64,000 nucleotides of DNA, from NCBI GenBank assembly GCA_020250125.1, contig JADCEL010000061.1, positions 1 to 64,000 on the forward strand, written 5' to 3'. Positions 54,633 through 64,000 of this stretch are shown piece by piece (within the stretch, counting starts at the first letter, position 1; each line of letters opens with the position of its first letter). The position numbers and the translations under genes were made by a program. The notes below the pieces were generated by a model. It was not told the origin of the DNA. It searched no databases and was given only the letters and a program-made list of their open reading frames with translations. This DNA is from Rhodobacter sp. (GTDB lineage: Bacteria > Pseudomonadota > Alphaproteobacteria > Rhodobacterales > Rhodobacteraceae).

Positions 54633-55829
54633 TCAGTGCTTCACATCGGGAAGGAAGATGGCAAGCACACCGATCAGCGGCAGGAAAGAGATCAGCCCGA
54701 ACACATGGGTGATCGAGGTGGCGTCCGCAATCATGCCGATGGCTGCCGCCCCCAGCGCGCCCATGCCAAAGGCAAGGCCAAAGAACAGCCCGGCCACCAT
54801 GCCGACCTTTTCCGGCATCAGGTCCTGGGCAAAGACGATGATCGCCGGAAAGGCGGAGGCAAGGATCAGTCCGGCCAGGGCGCTGAGCGTCACCGTGCCC
54901 GCCAGCCCGACATGGGGAATCAGCAGGGCAATCGGGGCAACGCCAAGGATCGACACCCAGATCACCCGCTTGCGCCCGATCCGGTCGCCGATGGGGCCGC
55001 CGATGATGGTGCCAAAGGCGACAGCGGCGAGGAAGATGAACAGGCTGATCTGGGCCCCGGCCACCGACAGGCCGAAATGTTCGATCAGGTAGAAGGTAAA
55101 ATAGCTGGAATAGGCGCCCATGTAGACGAATTTGGAAAACGTCAGCGCAATCAGCACCAGCAGGGCGCGCCGCACCACCGGCCGGGGAAAGCCCGGTCCG
55201 CGCGGGCGGTTGCGCGCAGCCGTCATGCGTGCCCGGCCTTCGGAGCCATACCAGCGGCCCACGCAGAACAGCACCGCCATTCCGGCCAGCGCGACCAGGG
55301 CGAACCATTGCACGCTGATCTGGCCGAACGGCACCACGATAAAGGCCGCAAGCAGTGGCCCCAGCGCCGATCCCGCATTGCCGCCGACCTGAAAGAAGGA
55401 CTGGGCAAAGCCCGGCCTGCGCCCGGCGGCAAGGCGGGCGATGCGGCTGGAATCGGGGTGAAATACGGAACTGCCGCAGCCAACCAGCGCCACCGCGACA
55501 AGCAGCATCACAAAACTGTGCGCATGTGCCAGCACGACCAGACCCGACAGCGTCAGACCCATGCCGAAAACCAGGGAAAAGGGCAGGGGCCGGCGGTCGG
55601 TGTACAGGCCGACCAGGGGTTGCAGCACCGAGGCCGTGCCCTGAAACACGAAGGTGACAAGCCCGATCTGCCCGAAGCTGAGCGCAAGTTCGCCTTTCAG
55701 CAGCGGATAGATCGCCGGGATCAGCGATTGCATCAGGTCATTGAGCAGGTGGCACAGCGCCACAGCCGCGATGATGGGCAGAACCGTGGTGTCATGTGCC
55801 GGCGCGGCCGGGGTGGTCTGATCTGACAT
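54633..55829 (-). CDS. MFS transporter (fosmidomycin-resistance type)
   Basis: VALCHLLNDLMQSLIPAIYPLLKGELALSFGQIGLVTFVFQGTASVLQPLVGLYTDRRPLP. Confidence 0.9.
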   Translation of the reverse strand: MSDQTTPAAPAHDTTVLPIIAAVALCHLLNDLMQSLIPAIYPLLKGELALSFGQIGLVTFVFQGTASVLQPLVGLYTDRRPLPFSLVFGMGLTLSGLVVLAHAHSFVMLLVAVALVGCGSSVFHPDSSRIARLAAGRRPGFAQSFFQVGGNAGSALGPLLAAFIVVPFGQISVQWFALVALAGMAVLFCVGRWYGSEGRARMTAARNRPRGPGFPRPVVRRALLVLIALTFSKFVYMGAYSSYFTFYLIEHFGLSVAGAQISLFIFLAAVAFGTIIGGPIGDRIGRKRVIWVSILGVAPIALLIPHVGLAGTVTLSALAGLILASAFPAIIVFAQDLMPEKVGMVAGLFFGLAFGMGALGAAAIGMIADATSITHVFGLISFLPLIGVLAIFLPDVKH

Positions 55830-55931
55830 GGGAAACAATCTGCCTCGATTGCGCAGCAAGCGCGCGAAATCCATGGCGAGTCAACCGCGAAAGGCACCGG
55901 CAAGGCGCGCCTGCCGCGCCCTGTGCCGCCC

Positions 55932-56822
55932 TCAGGGAAGCGGCGGGACACGGGCCAGATAGGCCGCAATCGCCTGCCGGTCGGTATCGGGCAGGTGCGA
56001 CAGGTTGGTCACCACCGCAGCCATTGATCCGCCGGCGGAATCATAGTCTGGCGTGAAGCCGCTTTTCAGATATTCGGCGATTTCGGACGCGGTCCAGGTC
56101 AGATGCGCCGGGGTGATGTTGGGGATATTGCCCTGACCTTCCGGGTTCGGCGCGCCCGCCAGCCAGCGCGACAGGTCGCGCCCCCCCAGCACGCCGCGCG
56201 GCGTGTGGCATTCGCTGCAATGCCCCAGCCCTTCGACAAGGTAGCGCCCGCGCGTTTCCTCTGCCGTCAGATCGCCGGTCACTACCCATCCGGCCCCCGC
56301 ATTCAGCAGCTTCCATCCCCCAAGCAGCAGGCGCTGGTTGAAGGGAAAGCCGATCTCATGGGGTTCGCTGGCGCGGTCCGAGGCGGGCAGGGTCATCAGG
56401 AAAGCGTGCAGGTCCGCCACGTCCTGCGGTGTTGCATGGACATAAGAGGTATAGGGGAAGGCCGGAAAATAATGCCGCCCCCGTGGCGAGGTGCCGTGGC
56501 GCATTGCGCTGTCAAGGTTTTCGACTGTCCACGCCCCGATCCCCTGCGCCGTGTGGGGGGAAATGTTGGGTGCAATGAAGGTGCCGAACGCGGTCGAAAG
56601 CCGCAGGCCCCCCGCCAGCACAAGGCGCGCCTCACCTTCGGCACCGGGGGCCGCGTGGCAGGAGGCGCAGCCCCCGGCCCAGAACACCATCGCGCCATGA
56701 ACCGGATCGCCGGTCAGACCCGCAAGGGTGGCAGGATCAGAGCCTTGCGGCCGGGTGATGACATAGGCCGCCCCAAGGCCGAGCAGCGCCACCAGACCCA
56801 GCCCCGACAGTATATGGCGCAT
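55932..56822 (-). CDS. Di-heme cytochrome c
   Basis: Two CXXCH motifs, GGCASCHAAPG and GHCSECHTPRG; N-terminal membrane anchor. Confidence 0.93.
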   Translation of the reverse strand: MRHILSGLGLVALLGLGAAYVITRPQGSDPATLAGLTGDPVHGAMVFWAGGCASCHAAPGAEGEARLVLAGGLRLSTAFGTFIAPNISPHTAQGIGAWTVENLDSAMRHGTSPRGRHYFPAFPYTSYVHATPQDVADLHAFLMTLPASDRASEPHEIGFPFNQRLLLGGWKLLNAGAGWVVTGDLTAEETRGRYLVEGLGHCSECHTPRGVLGGRDLSRWLAGAPNPEGQGNIPNITPAHLTWTASEIAEYLKSGFTPDYDSAGGSMAAVVTNLSHLPDTDRQAIAAYLARVPPLP

Positions 56823-56990
56823 GGCTGCCCCTTTCTTGCTCCCGCCGGCGATGGCGGGCCTGCCTTTACCTTGGGCTTGACGATAGGCCCTGTGGCAGGC
56901 GGCGCAAGCCCCGCGCGCGCCCTGTACGGCCCTGCCGCCTGGCCGGCCCTGCGCCGCCTGCGGCGGTATCCCGGGCAGGGCGCCCGCCAC
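56823..56990 (-). pseudogene. Relic of a cytochrome c'/c-556-type gene C-terminus
   Basis: In-frame upstream extension reads ...GGRAVQGARGACAACHRAYRQAQGKG..., a CxxCHrxYR C-terminal heme motif without the remaining domain. Confidence 0.45.
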
Positions 56991-57052
56991 CTTTCGGGTA
57001 AATCCTGCGGAGCTTCGGCGACGGGCCGGGCAAGGGCAGGGGCACCTTGCGG

Positions 57053-57589
57053 TCAGGTGAACCTGACCTTGCCGATGAAGGGCAGGTTCCGGTTGCGCTG
57101 GGCAAAATCAATGCCGTAGCCGACAACGAATTCGTCCGGAATCACAAAGCCGGTCCAGGTGGCGCGGATGTCAACCTCGCGGCGCGTCGGCTTGTCCAGA
57201 AGCGCGCAAACCTCCAGCCGTTTGGGTTCGCGGCTTTGCAGCAGCCGGACGACATGGCCCAGCGTGAAGCCCGTATCGACGATGTCTTCGACCACCAGCA
57301 CATCGCGCCCCGCGATTTCGCCGCGCAGGTCCTTGAGGATGCGCACCTCGCGGGAGCTTTCCATGCCATCGCCATAAGACGAGGCTTCCAGAAAATCGAC
57401 CTCGACCGGAAGATCGATCTCGCGCACCAGATCGGCGATGAACACGAAGGACCCGCGCAGCAGACCCACCACAATCAGCTTGTCGGTACCGCTGAAGTGC
57501 TGTGTTATGTCGCGGGCCAGCGTCTTGACGCGGGCCGCAATCGACTTGGCCGAGATCAGTTCATCGATCACGTAAGTGGGTTGCGGCAT
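57053..57589 (-). CDS. hpt: Hypoxanthine phosphoribosyltransferase
   Basis: [37 protein letters not shown]. Confidence 0.95.
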   Translation of the reverse strand: MPQPTYVIDELISAKSIAARVKTLARDITQHFSGTDKLIVVGLLRGSFVFIADLVREIDLPVEVDFLEASSYGDGMESSREVRILKDLRGEIAGRDVLVVEDIVDTGFTLGHVVRLLQSREPKRLEVCALLDKPTRREVDIRATWTGFVIPDEFVVGYGIDFAQRNRNLPFIGKVRFT

Positions 57590-57659
57590 GGCGGCCCCTT
57601 GATTTCCCCAGCCCGTTTAACGAAAAGCCAGCATCGAGTCACGCCCGCGGAGGGGGCCT

Positions 57660-58109
57660 TTGCCAACCCATCACGAGACAAAGGCGCTGCCCTACAGCGC
57701 GCAGCAGATGTATGATCTGGTGGCGGATGTCGCCCGCTATCCCGAATTTCTGCCCTGGAATTCTGCCGCCCGCATCACCGCCCGCCGCCCCGTGCCGGAG
57801 GGCGAGGTGATGGAGGCGGACCTGGTGATTTCCTTCAAAGTGTTCCGCGAGACATTCACAAGCCGCGTCACGCTGTGGCCGGACAGGAAGAGGATCGATA
57901 CCGAATATCTGGACGGCCCCTTCCGCAGGATGAAATCGTTCTGGACCTTCCGCGACCGGCCCGAAGGCGGCTGCGAGGTGGAGTTTTTTGTTGATTTCGA
58001 GTTTCGCAACGCGATCCTGCAGGGGATCATCGGCGTGGTGTTCAACGACGCGATGCAGCGCGTTGTCCGCGCGTTCGAGCGGCGCGCGGCGGCGCTTTAC
58101 GGCGGCTGA
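57660..58109 (+). CDS. COQ10/RatA family START-like protein (TTG start likely)
   Basis: YSAQQMYDLVADVARYPEFLPWNSAARI; WTFRDRPEGGCEVEFFVDFEFRN. Confidence 0.9.
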   Translation: MPTHHETKALPYSAQQMYDLVADVARYPEFLPWNSAARITARRPVPEGEVMEADLVISFKVFRETFTSRVTLWPDRKRIDTEYLDGPFRRMKSFWTFRDRPEGGCEVEFFVDFEFRNAILQGIIGVVFNDAMQRVVRAFERRAAALYGG

Positions 58110-58114
58110 GCGGA

Positions 58115-59179
58115 TCAGAACTGAAGACTGAGAACGTTCAGATCGAGGCTGAACGTGACACCTTCAAACAGATCGATGCTGGACTGGCGGTTTTCCACCG
58201 AAAAGGTGGCGCTGAGGTTCGGGTTGATCTGGCCGGTCAGATCAAGGGTTATGACGTTATCGTTCCGGTCCTTTCCAAAAAACACATCCCCGCCTTCGCG
58301 TTCATAGGACAGGCCGATATTGGTTCCGACCCCAAGCACAAGCTGCCCGTAAGACAGATAGCCGCCGTACAGCAGGGTGTTTTCACCCTTGATCTCTTCG
58401 CCCAGGGCGACGCGCGCTGTTATGACACCGCGCCCGTCAAAGTAGCGCTCGACGCCGGCCGAAAGGGATGTCTTCTGGTAATTCTGCTGGAATTCGCGGC
58501 TGATCAAGGCATTGGCCAGCCCGGTTCCGTTTCGCGCCGGGAAAAGCCGGGCAAAGTTCGCGCTGATATAAGTGCTGTCGGCCTCGCTCAGATCGGTCTT
58601 TTCATAGGATGCGCCGCCGCAAAGGTCCAGAAAGCGCCACTCTTGCAGGTAAGACCGGAAACAGGCCTGACCGTTCGCCTTGGTTCTGCTGATGTCATGG
58701 TCCGGGGAATAGACAACTTCGACATTTCCGGCAACCGACAGGGTCTGCCCGGTGCCGATGCTCCACCCGATGGATCGCGAAAACGCGCCGCCGACAACGG
58801 GGCCCGCAACGGCGCGGTATTCGGGATCGATCTTGAAGACAAGCCCGCCGATGGTGAAGGTTTCCCCGGCAAGCCCGCCATTGATATTGGGGCTGTAGGT
58901 CAGAACCGGCTGAACGCTTGTGACGTTCCAGGCGCGCTGTAGGCCCTGGCCTGTCTGGTGCAGAAAGCCAAAGCCCTGTGCCAGGGCGACCACCGCGCCT
59001 TCGGTTCCGGGCACCGCCCGTTGAATCAGGGTATAGAACACCAGCCGCGGCGAAACGGAAAAGAACGATCCCTGCCAGTCCCGTGCAAAATTGCCCGCCG
59101 TCTGGGCAAGCGACAGCCCCGCCGAACAGAAGACAACAAAGATGGCGCAAAAAAGCCGGACAAGGTGCATGATCTTCAT
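58115..59179 (-). CDS. Hypothetical outer-membrane beta-barrel protein
   Basis: Signal peptide; C-terminal half of alternating amphipathic strands; terminal phenylalanine (NVLSLQF). Confidence 0.6.
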   Translation of the reverse strand: MKIMHLVRLFCAIFVVFCSAGLSLAQTAGNFARDWQGSFFSVSPRLVFYTLIQRAVPGTEGAVVALAQGFGFLHQTGQGLQRAWNVTSVQPVLTYSPNINGGLAGETFTIGGLVFKIDPEYRAVAGPVVGGAFSRSIGWSIGTGQTLSVAGNVEVVYSPDHDISRTKANGQACFRSYLQEWRFLDLCGGASYEKTDLSEADSTYISANFARLFPARNGTGLANALISREFQQNYQKTSLSAGVERYFDGRGVITARVALGEEIKGENTLLYGGYLSYGQLVLGVGTNIGLSYEREGGDVFFGKDRNDNVITLDLTGQINPNLSATFSVENRQSSIDLFEGVTFSLDLNVLSLQF

Positions 59180-59196
59180 GCTGTCCGTGATCGGCT

Positions 59197-59853
59197 TCAG
59201 GGCTGTTCTGCCGTGAACACCCCGACTATTGGGCTACCCTTACCGGTGAACCCATCGTTAAAGCCAACAGAGCCAAGTATCATATCGCCCCTTGCCCCAA
59301 GGAACTGACCCGCAATATTACCGGTGAAGTTTAAAGTTTCCCCCCCCACGATATTCGTCCCGCTTAGCGTGCCCCCGAACACAGCATCATTGCCAAAGTC
59401 ACTCGTTCCTATTGTTCCGCCTTCTAGTTTGATATCTATTCGACGGGACCCGTTTCCTGAATCACGAAAACTGTCCAAATCGCCACTAACAGAATCGCTG
59501 GCAAAGTCAGCCACCAACCTAACCCTTGAAACGTATTCAGGGTCACTTATAATGATTTGCTCGTATTCCGGGTATTTCTTGTCGACAAGCCTTTCCGAAC
59601 TGGTCACGTAAGAGGCTGCCCCCAAGTAGGTCGCGGTTCCAACATCAGGAAGCCTTGCGAATTGCGTCTTTTCAACGCCTGTTTGTTTCTGGAACAGCGA
59701 TTGGCTAAGTTCATTGGTTGCCGCGAAGGACGGGATCGGCCGGATCACGAAATTGTCCTTGGACTCGCTTGATCCCGAACACCCCCCGACCAGCAGCGCC
59801 ATTGCGCCCAAGGCAACCACAGTCCGACGTCTGCTATGCACAAGTTTACTCAT
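59197..59853 (-). CDS. Surface lipoprotein, TbpB-like barrel fold suspected
   Basis: Lipobox MALLVGGCSG; C-terminus GETLNFTGNIAGQFLGARGDMILGSVGFNDGFTGKGSPIVGVFTAEQP resembles TbpB-like barrel domains. Confidence 0.55.
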   Translation of the reverse strand: MSKLVHSRRRTVVALGAMALLVGGCSGSSESKDNFVIRPIPSFAATNELSQSLFQKQTGVEKTQFARLPDVGTATYLGAASYVTSSERLVDKKYPEYEQIIISDPEYVSRVRLVADFASDSVSGDLDSFRDSGNGSRRIDIKLEGGTIGTSDFGNDAVFGGTLSGTNIVGGETLNFTGNIAGQFLGARGDMILGSVGFNDGFTGKGSPIVGVFTAEQP

Positions 59854-60050
59854 GGGCCGCACACTCCTGATCCCTACCAACAACATCGTCACCTGCGGAC
59901 AGATCGCAAGGTGCCGCAGCCTTCAACACACCCAAAGCAATAGTCACGAATTCAGCACGCGCAAGCAAAACCTTTGTGTTTCGTTCACAGATGCGCCGGT
60001 CGATCACCCGCGCGTGTTGACAGGACGCTGTCTGCGCGACATGGCGCAGA

Positions 60051-60536
60051 TCACGCCGGGTCGGCCCCGCGCAGAGCGCGCTGCAACATCTCAAGCGCAT
60101 GGTCCACCGTTGCCCGGCGCACCTCTGCGCGTCCCAGCGGGCCAAAGTCCACCGTTTCGGTCCGCGTTTCCGCGCCGGTTGCGGCAAGACCAAAGCACAC
60201 CCGGCCTTCCGGCTTGTGGTCTGACCCGCCGGGGCCGGCGATGCCGGTGACCGACACCGCAAGGTCTGCGGCAGACCGCGCAAGGGCGCCTTCGGCCATG
60301 TCCCGCGCCACCTCTTCAGACACCGCGCCAAACCGGCGCAGCCTGGCTGCGGGCACCCCCAGCATGTCGGACTTGGCCGCGTTGGAATAGGTGACAAACC
60401 CCCGGTCGAAAATGTCGGACGATCCGGCAACACCGGTGATGGCCCCGGCGATCAGCCCGCCGGTGCAGCTTTCGGCGGTGGCGATTTTCGCGCCCCTGCG
60501 GCGCGCCAGGGCCAAAAGCGCCTCGGCCCCGGTCAC
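60051..60536 (-). CDS. pncC: CinA family nicotinamide-nucleotide amidohydrolase (GTG start)
   Basis: [61 protein letters not shown]. Confidence 0.92.
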   Translation of the reverse strand: MTGAEALLALARRRGAKIATAESCTGGLIAGAITGVAGSSDIFDRGFVTYSNAAKSDMLGVPAARLRRFGAVSEEVARDMAEGALARSAADLAVSVTGIAGPGGSDHKPEGRVCFGLAATGAETRTETVDFGPLGRAEVRRATVDHALEMLQRALRGADPA

Positions 60537-61021
60537 ATCAGCACCCCGTGGGCAATTCCGGCGGCGGCCAGCGTGGCGATCCCCGCAAACAGCCCCGCCC
60601 ACAGATCATCCAGCATGACACCCTGCCAGCCGGGCTTTGCATCCGCGCGCCCGACCAGCCAGGGCTTCCAGATGTCGAACAGGCGGAAGAACAGAAATGC
60701 GGCAACCGGCGCGGGCCAGGGCAGCCAGCCTTCGAACCCGCGCGCCCAGAAAGCGGCGGCGGGAAACAGCAGCGTCAGCCATTGGCCCGCCACTTCGTCG
60801 ATGACAATCTCGGACGGATCGGCATCGGGGGTTGCCGCCAGTTCGCGGCTGACGGCCCAGAACCCCAGGGCGGTGACGGCGGCAGTGGCCAGCACCAGAA
60901 CCGGAAAACCCAGATAACGCAAGATCACCAGGCCCAGTGCGATGGCCAGGGCTGATCCCCAGGTGCCCGGCGCCGGGCGCAGCAGGCCCGTGCCGAAGAC
61001 GATGCAGATCAGCCGCATCAT
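60533..61021 (-). CDS. pgpA: Phosphatidylglycerophosphatase A
   Basis: [36 protein letters not shown]. Confidence 0.93.
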   Translation of the reverse strand: MMRLICIVFGTGLLRPAPGTWGSALAIALGLVILRYLGFPVLVLATAAVTALGFWAVSRELAATPDADPSEIVIDEVAGQWLTLLFPAAAFWARGFEGWLPWPAPVAAFLFFRLFDIWKPWLVGRADAKPGWQGVMLDDLWAGLFAGIATLAAAGIAHGVLM

Positions 61022-62142
61022 GCCGCCACCAGCGTGGCCGTGGCCAGGGCTGCGATCCCCTCTTCACGGCCGGTGAATCCCAGCCGCTCTGACGTGGTGG
61101 CCTTGACGCTGATCCTGTCGGGGGCAAGTCCCAGAATCGCCGCCAGCGCCTCGCGCATCGCCGCCGCATGGGGGCCGATCTTCGGCGCCTCGCAGATCAG
61201 GGTGACATCGGCATGCGATATGGCAAAGCCGCGCGCGGCGGCGCGGGCGGCGGCGTGGCGCAGGAAGACATCGCTTTGCGCCCCCTTCCACTGCGGGTCG
61301 GACGGCGGAAAATGCTGCCCGATATCGCCCTCTGCCAGGGCACCGTAAATGGCATCGGTCAGGGCATGCATGCCGACATCCGCATCCGAATGCCCCACCA
61401 GCCCCTTGCCATGCGGCACCCTTGTTCCGCACAGCCAGACATGATCGCCCGGCCCGAAGGCATGCACGTCAAAGCCGTTGCCCACCCGTATGTCCATGCC
61501 GCGTTCCTTCAGGATACGCTCGGCCCTTGCGAAATCGGCGGCAAAGGTCAGCTTCAGGTTATCCTCGTCGCCCTCGACGATCGCCACGTCAAGACCTGCC
61601 GCGCGGGCGACTTCCACATCGTCGGCGGCACCGCCCGGATGGGCGCGGTGGGCGGCCAGGATGGCGTCACAGTGAAAGGCCTGCGGCGTCTGCGCCCGCC
61701 ACAGCCCGGTCCGGTCCTGCGTGCCGACAACGTGCAGGTCACGCCCGCGCCACAGGGCGTCGGTGACCGGCACCGCAGGGGCAGCCGCAACCGACCGGTC
61801 AAGGGCCCCGATCAGCCGCGCGATCAGCGCGCGCGACACCAGCGGACGCGCCCCGTCATGGATCAGCACGCGGGTGACGCCGGTTCCCGGCAGATGTTCC
61901 AGCGCGTTGCGCACCGAGGCATCGCGCGTCGCGCCGCCTTCGACCAGCCGCACGCCCAAGGATGCCGCAAAGGCCCTGTCATCGGGGTGAATCACCAGGA
62001 TCACCAGGTCTGCGATGCCGGCGAAGGCCAGGATGCTGTGCGCGACCACGGGTTTGCCTGCCAGCTGCTGCCACTGCTTTGGAACCGCGCCGCCCGCCCG
62101 CGTGCCGCGCCCGGCCGCAACGATGATGGCCGCGACTGTCAT
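61018..62142 (-). CDS. ispDF: Bifunctional IspD/IspF MEP-pathway enzyme
   Basis: Isp[23 protein letters not shown]. Isp[48 protein letters not shown]. Confidence 0.97.
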   Translation of the reverse strand: MTVAAIIVAAGRGTRAGGAVPKQWQQLAGKPVVAHSILAFAGIADLVILVIHPDDRAFAASLGVRLVEGGATRDASVRNALEHLPGTGVTRVLIHDGARPLVSRALIARLIGALDRSVAAAPAVPVTDALWRGRDLHVVGTQDRTGLWRAQTPQAFHCDAILAAHRAHPGGAADDVEVARAAGLDVAIVEGDEDNLKLTFAADFARAERILKERGMDIRVGNGFDVHAFGPGDHVWLCGTRVPHGKGLVGHSDADVGMHALTDAIYGALAEGDIGQHFPPSDPQWKGAQSDVFLRHAAARAAARGFAISHADVTLICEAPKIGPHAAAMREALAAILGLAPDRISVKATTSERLGFTGREEGIAALATATLVAA

Positions 62143-62326
62143 GGTGCCTCCGTCTTGCCGTGGTCTGTTCTACGGGAACAGCGAAAGCCTGACAATGCAG
62201 CGTTGGGTCCGGGCGGATTGCCCAAAAAACAGGCATATGCGCCCGACCTGCCCATCGGGCCTGCGCTTTTGTTGTATTTGCGGGCGGCGCGGGGTAGCTC
62301 AACGGCATCGCACAAGGATTAAGCAT

Positions 62327-63319
62327 TTGTCCATTCTGCTGGCATCCGGGACTGCGGGGGTTTTCATTGACCCCCCGGTGCTGCTGGCCCCGCTGGCCGG
62401 GATCACCGATCTGCCGTTCCGCAGGCTGGTCGCCTCTTTCGGGGCCGGTCTGGTGGTCAGCGAGATGGTGGCCAGCCAGGAGGTGGTCCAGGCCCGCCCG
62501 CTGGCGCGCGCCCGGGCCGGGCTTGGCTTTGATCAGGCGGCAACCTCGGTGCAGATTGCCGGGCGCGACCCCTATTGGATGGCAGAGGCCGCGAAATACC
62601 TGCAAGGGCAGGGGGCGCGGGTGATCGACATCAACATGGGCTGCCCGGCAAAGAAGGTGACGAACGGCTATGCCGGATCGGCGCTGATGAAGGACCTGGA
62701 CCATGCGCTGACCCTGATCGATGCCGTGGTCGGCGCGGTTTCGGTGCCCGTCACCCTGAAGACCCGGCTTGGCTGGGATGACGGGCGACGGAACGCGCCC
62801 CTTCTGGCACAACGCGCGGAAGCTTCCGGCATCAGGATGGTGACGATCCACGGGCGGACGCGCTGCCAGTTCTATGGCGGTGCCGCCGACTGGGCGGCGA
62901 TCCGGGCCGTGACCGGGGCGGTGCAAATCCCCGTCATCGCCAATGGCGACATCACCGATGCGCCCGGTGCCGCGCGGGCGCTGGCGCTTTCCGGCGCGGC
63001 GGGCGTCATGATCGGGCGCGGCGCGCAGGGGGCACCCTGGCGTCTGGCACAAGTATCAGCCGCTCTGTTCGGCACGCCGGCACCGGTGGTACCAAAGGGC
63101 GATGCGCTGGCCGATCTGGTGATCGGCCACTATCAGGCGATGCTGGCCTTTTACGGCCAGGAACTGGGCGTCAAGGTCGCCCGCAAGCATCTGGGCTGGT
63201 ACCTGCAGGAGGCGGGCCTGACGGCCCTGCGCGGCCCGGTCCTGACGGCGGACAGCCCGGCGCAGGTGATCCGCGCCCTGCGTGCCGCCTTCGGCGAACA
63301 GGATCGGGCGGCGGCATGA
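62327..63319 (+). CDS. dusB: tRNA-dihydrouridine synthase (NifR3/DusB; TTG start likely)
   Basis: LLAPLAGITDLPFRRLVASFGAGLVVSEMV, DINMGCPAKKVTNGYAGSALMKD, TIHGRTRCQFY. Confidence 0.94.
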   Translation: MSILLASGTAGVFIDPPVLLAPLAGITDLPFRRLVASFGAGLVVSEMVASQEVVQARPLARARAGLGFDQAATSVQIAGRDPYWMAEAAKYLQGQGARVIDINMGCPAKKVTNGYAGSALMKDLDHALTLIDAVVGAVSVPVTLKTRLGWDDGRRNAPLLAQRAEASGIRMVTIHGRTRCQFYGGAADWAAIRAVTGAVQIPVIANGDITDAPGAARALALSGAAGVMIGRGAQGAPWRLAQVSAALFGTPAPVVPKGDALADLVIGHYQAMLAFYGQELGVKVARKHLGWYLQEAGLTALRGPVLTADSPAQVIRALRAAFGEQDRAAA

Positions 63320-64000
63320 CAGACGACCGGCCCCCCCATCCTGTCCCCGGCGTCATCTGGGCCTCGTTGCCGGTTCCGGCCTTTCTGATCGACCGTGCCG
63401 GCAGGATCGCTGCGGTCAACCCGGCGGCAGAGACCTTTTTGAACGCGTCGTCCAGATCCCTGTCCGGCGTGCCCGCCTTTGACCGCTTGCACATCGATGC
63501 CCCGATGGACGAAGCCCTGGCGCGGGCACGGGCCAACCAGTCTGCACTGTTCATCAACGATGTCGATGTGACGACGGGCGAACGCCCGCCGGTGCAGTGC
63601 AACATCCAGATCGCCCCGATGCACGACACCCCCGACATCGTGCTGCTGCTGATCTCTCCGCGCGAAATCGCCGACCGTCTGGGGCGGTCGATGAACGTGA
63701 CCACGGCCGCCAGATCGGCCATCGGCATGGCCGAAATGCTGGCCCATGAAATCAAGAATCCGCTGGCCGGGATTGCCGGGGCGGCACAGCTTTTGTCGAT
63801 GGGGCTTGGGGCCGCTGACCGCGAACTGACCGATCTGATCGTAGAGGAAACGCGCCGGATCGTGAAGCTGCTGGAACAGGTGGAACAGTTCGGCAACCTG
63901 CGCCCGCCCGACCGCCGCCCGGTCAACATCCATGATGCGCTGGACCGCGCCCGCAAATCGGCCGTCGTCGGTTTTGCCGCCAACATGACCATCGTCGAGG
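63316..64000 (+). CDS. ntrB: Nitrogen regulation histidine kinase NtrB (partial, runs off window)
   Basis: MTDDRPPHPVPGVIWASLPVPAFLIDRAGRIAAVNPAAE (PAS), MLAHEIKNPLAGIAGAAQLL (H box); overlaps the dusB stop. Confidence 0.93.
   Translation, partial: MTDDRPPHPVPGVIWASLPVPAFLIDRAGRIAAVNPAAETFLNASSRSLSGVPAFDRLHIDAPMDEALARARANQSALFINDVDVTTGERPPVQCNIQIAPMHDTPDIVLLLISPREIADRLGRSMNVTTAARSAIGMAEMLAHEIKNPLAGIAGAAQLLSMGLGAADRELTDLIVEETRRIVKLLEQVEQFGNLRPPDRRPVNIHDALDRARKSAVVGFAANMTIVE

Overview
Chromosomal window of a GC-rich alphaproteobacterium. Gene content and order (nifR3/dusB-ntrB, rplM-rpsI, trcR/DUF1013, DUF6477-DUF6456, nrdJ, ispDF-pgpA-pncC) fit Rhodobacteraceae. Most of it is ordinary housekeeping: glycolysis (fba class I, pgk, eno), tyrS, guaA, kdsA, lipA, hpt, ppk2, metA, transporters and regulators, plus one tRNA-Gln(TTG). 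Accessory or unusual parts: (i) a frame-disrupted IS110-family transposase remnant at the left edge; (ii) a family of hairpin-rich, apparently non-coding repeats with terminal inverted repeats TGACRGGSTGCTGARAAAG, with copies around 2904-3471 and 35399-36030 and a further end at 717, two of whose ends supply the stop codon of the neighbouring ORF; (iii) an ImmA/IrrE-like HEFAH metallopeptidase gene between the nrdJ 3' end and a second, diverged copy of the nrdJ Cys-rich C-terminal tail; (iv) a cluster of mutually exclusive hairpins right after that tail; (v) a low-GC two-gene membrane/lipoprotein operon of unknown function (12.5-14.2 kb); (vi) a lipoprotein plus outer-membrane barrel pair (58.1-59.9 kb); (vii) relics of a uracil-DNA-glycosylase-family gene and of a cytochrome c'-type gene. 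No CRISPR array, rRNA or prophage was seen. Family calls are from reading the translations. No database search was run.
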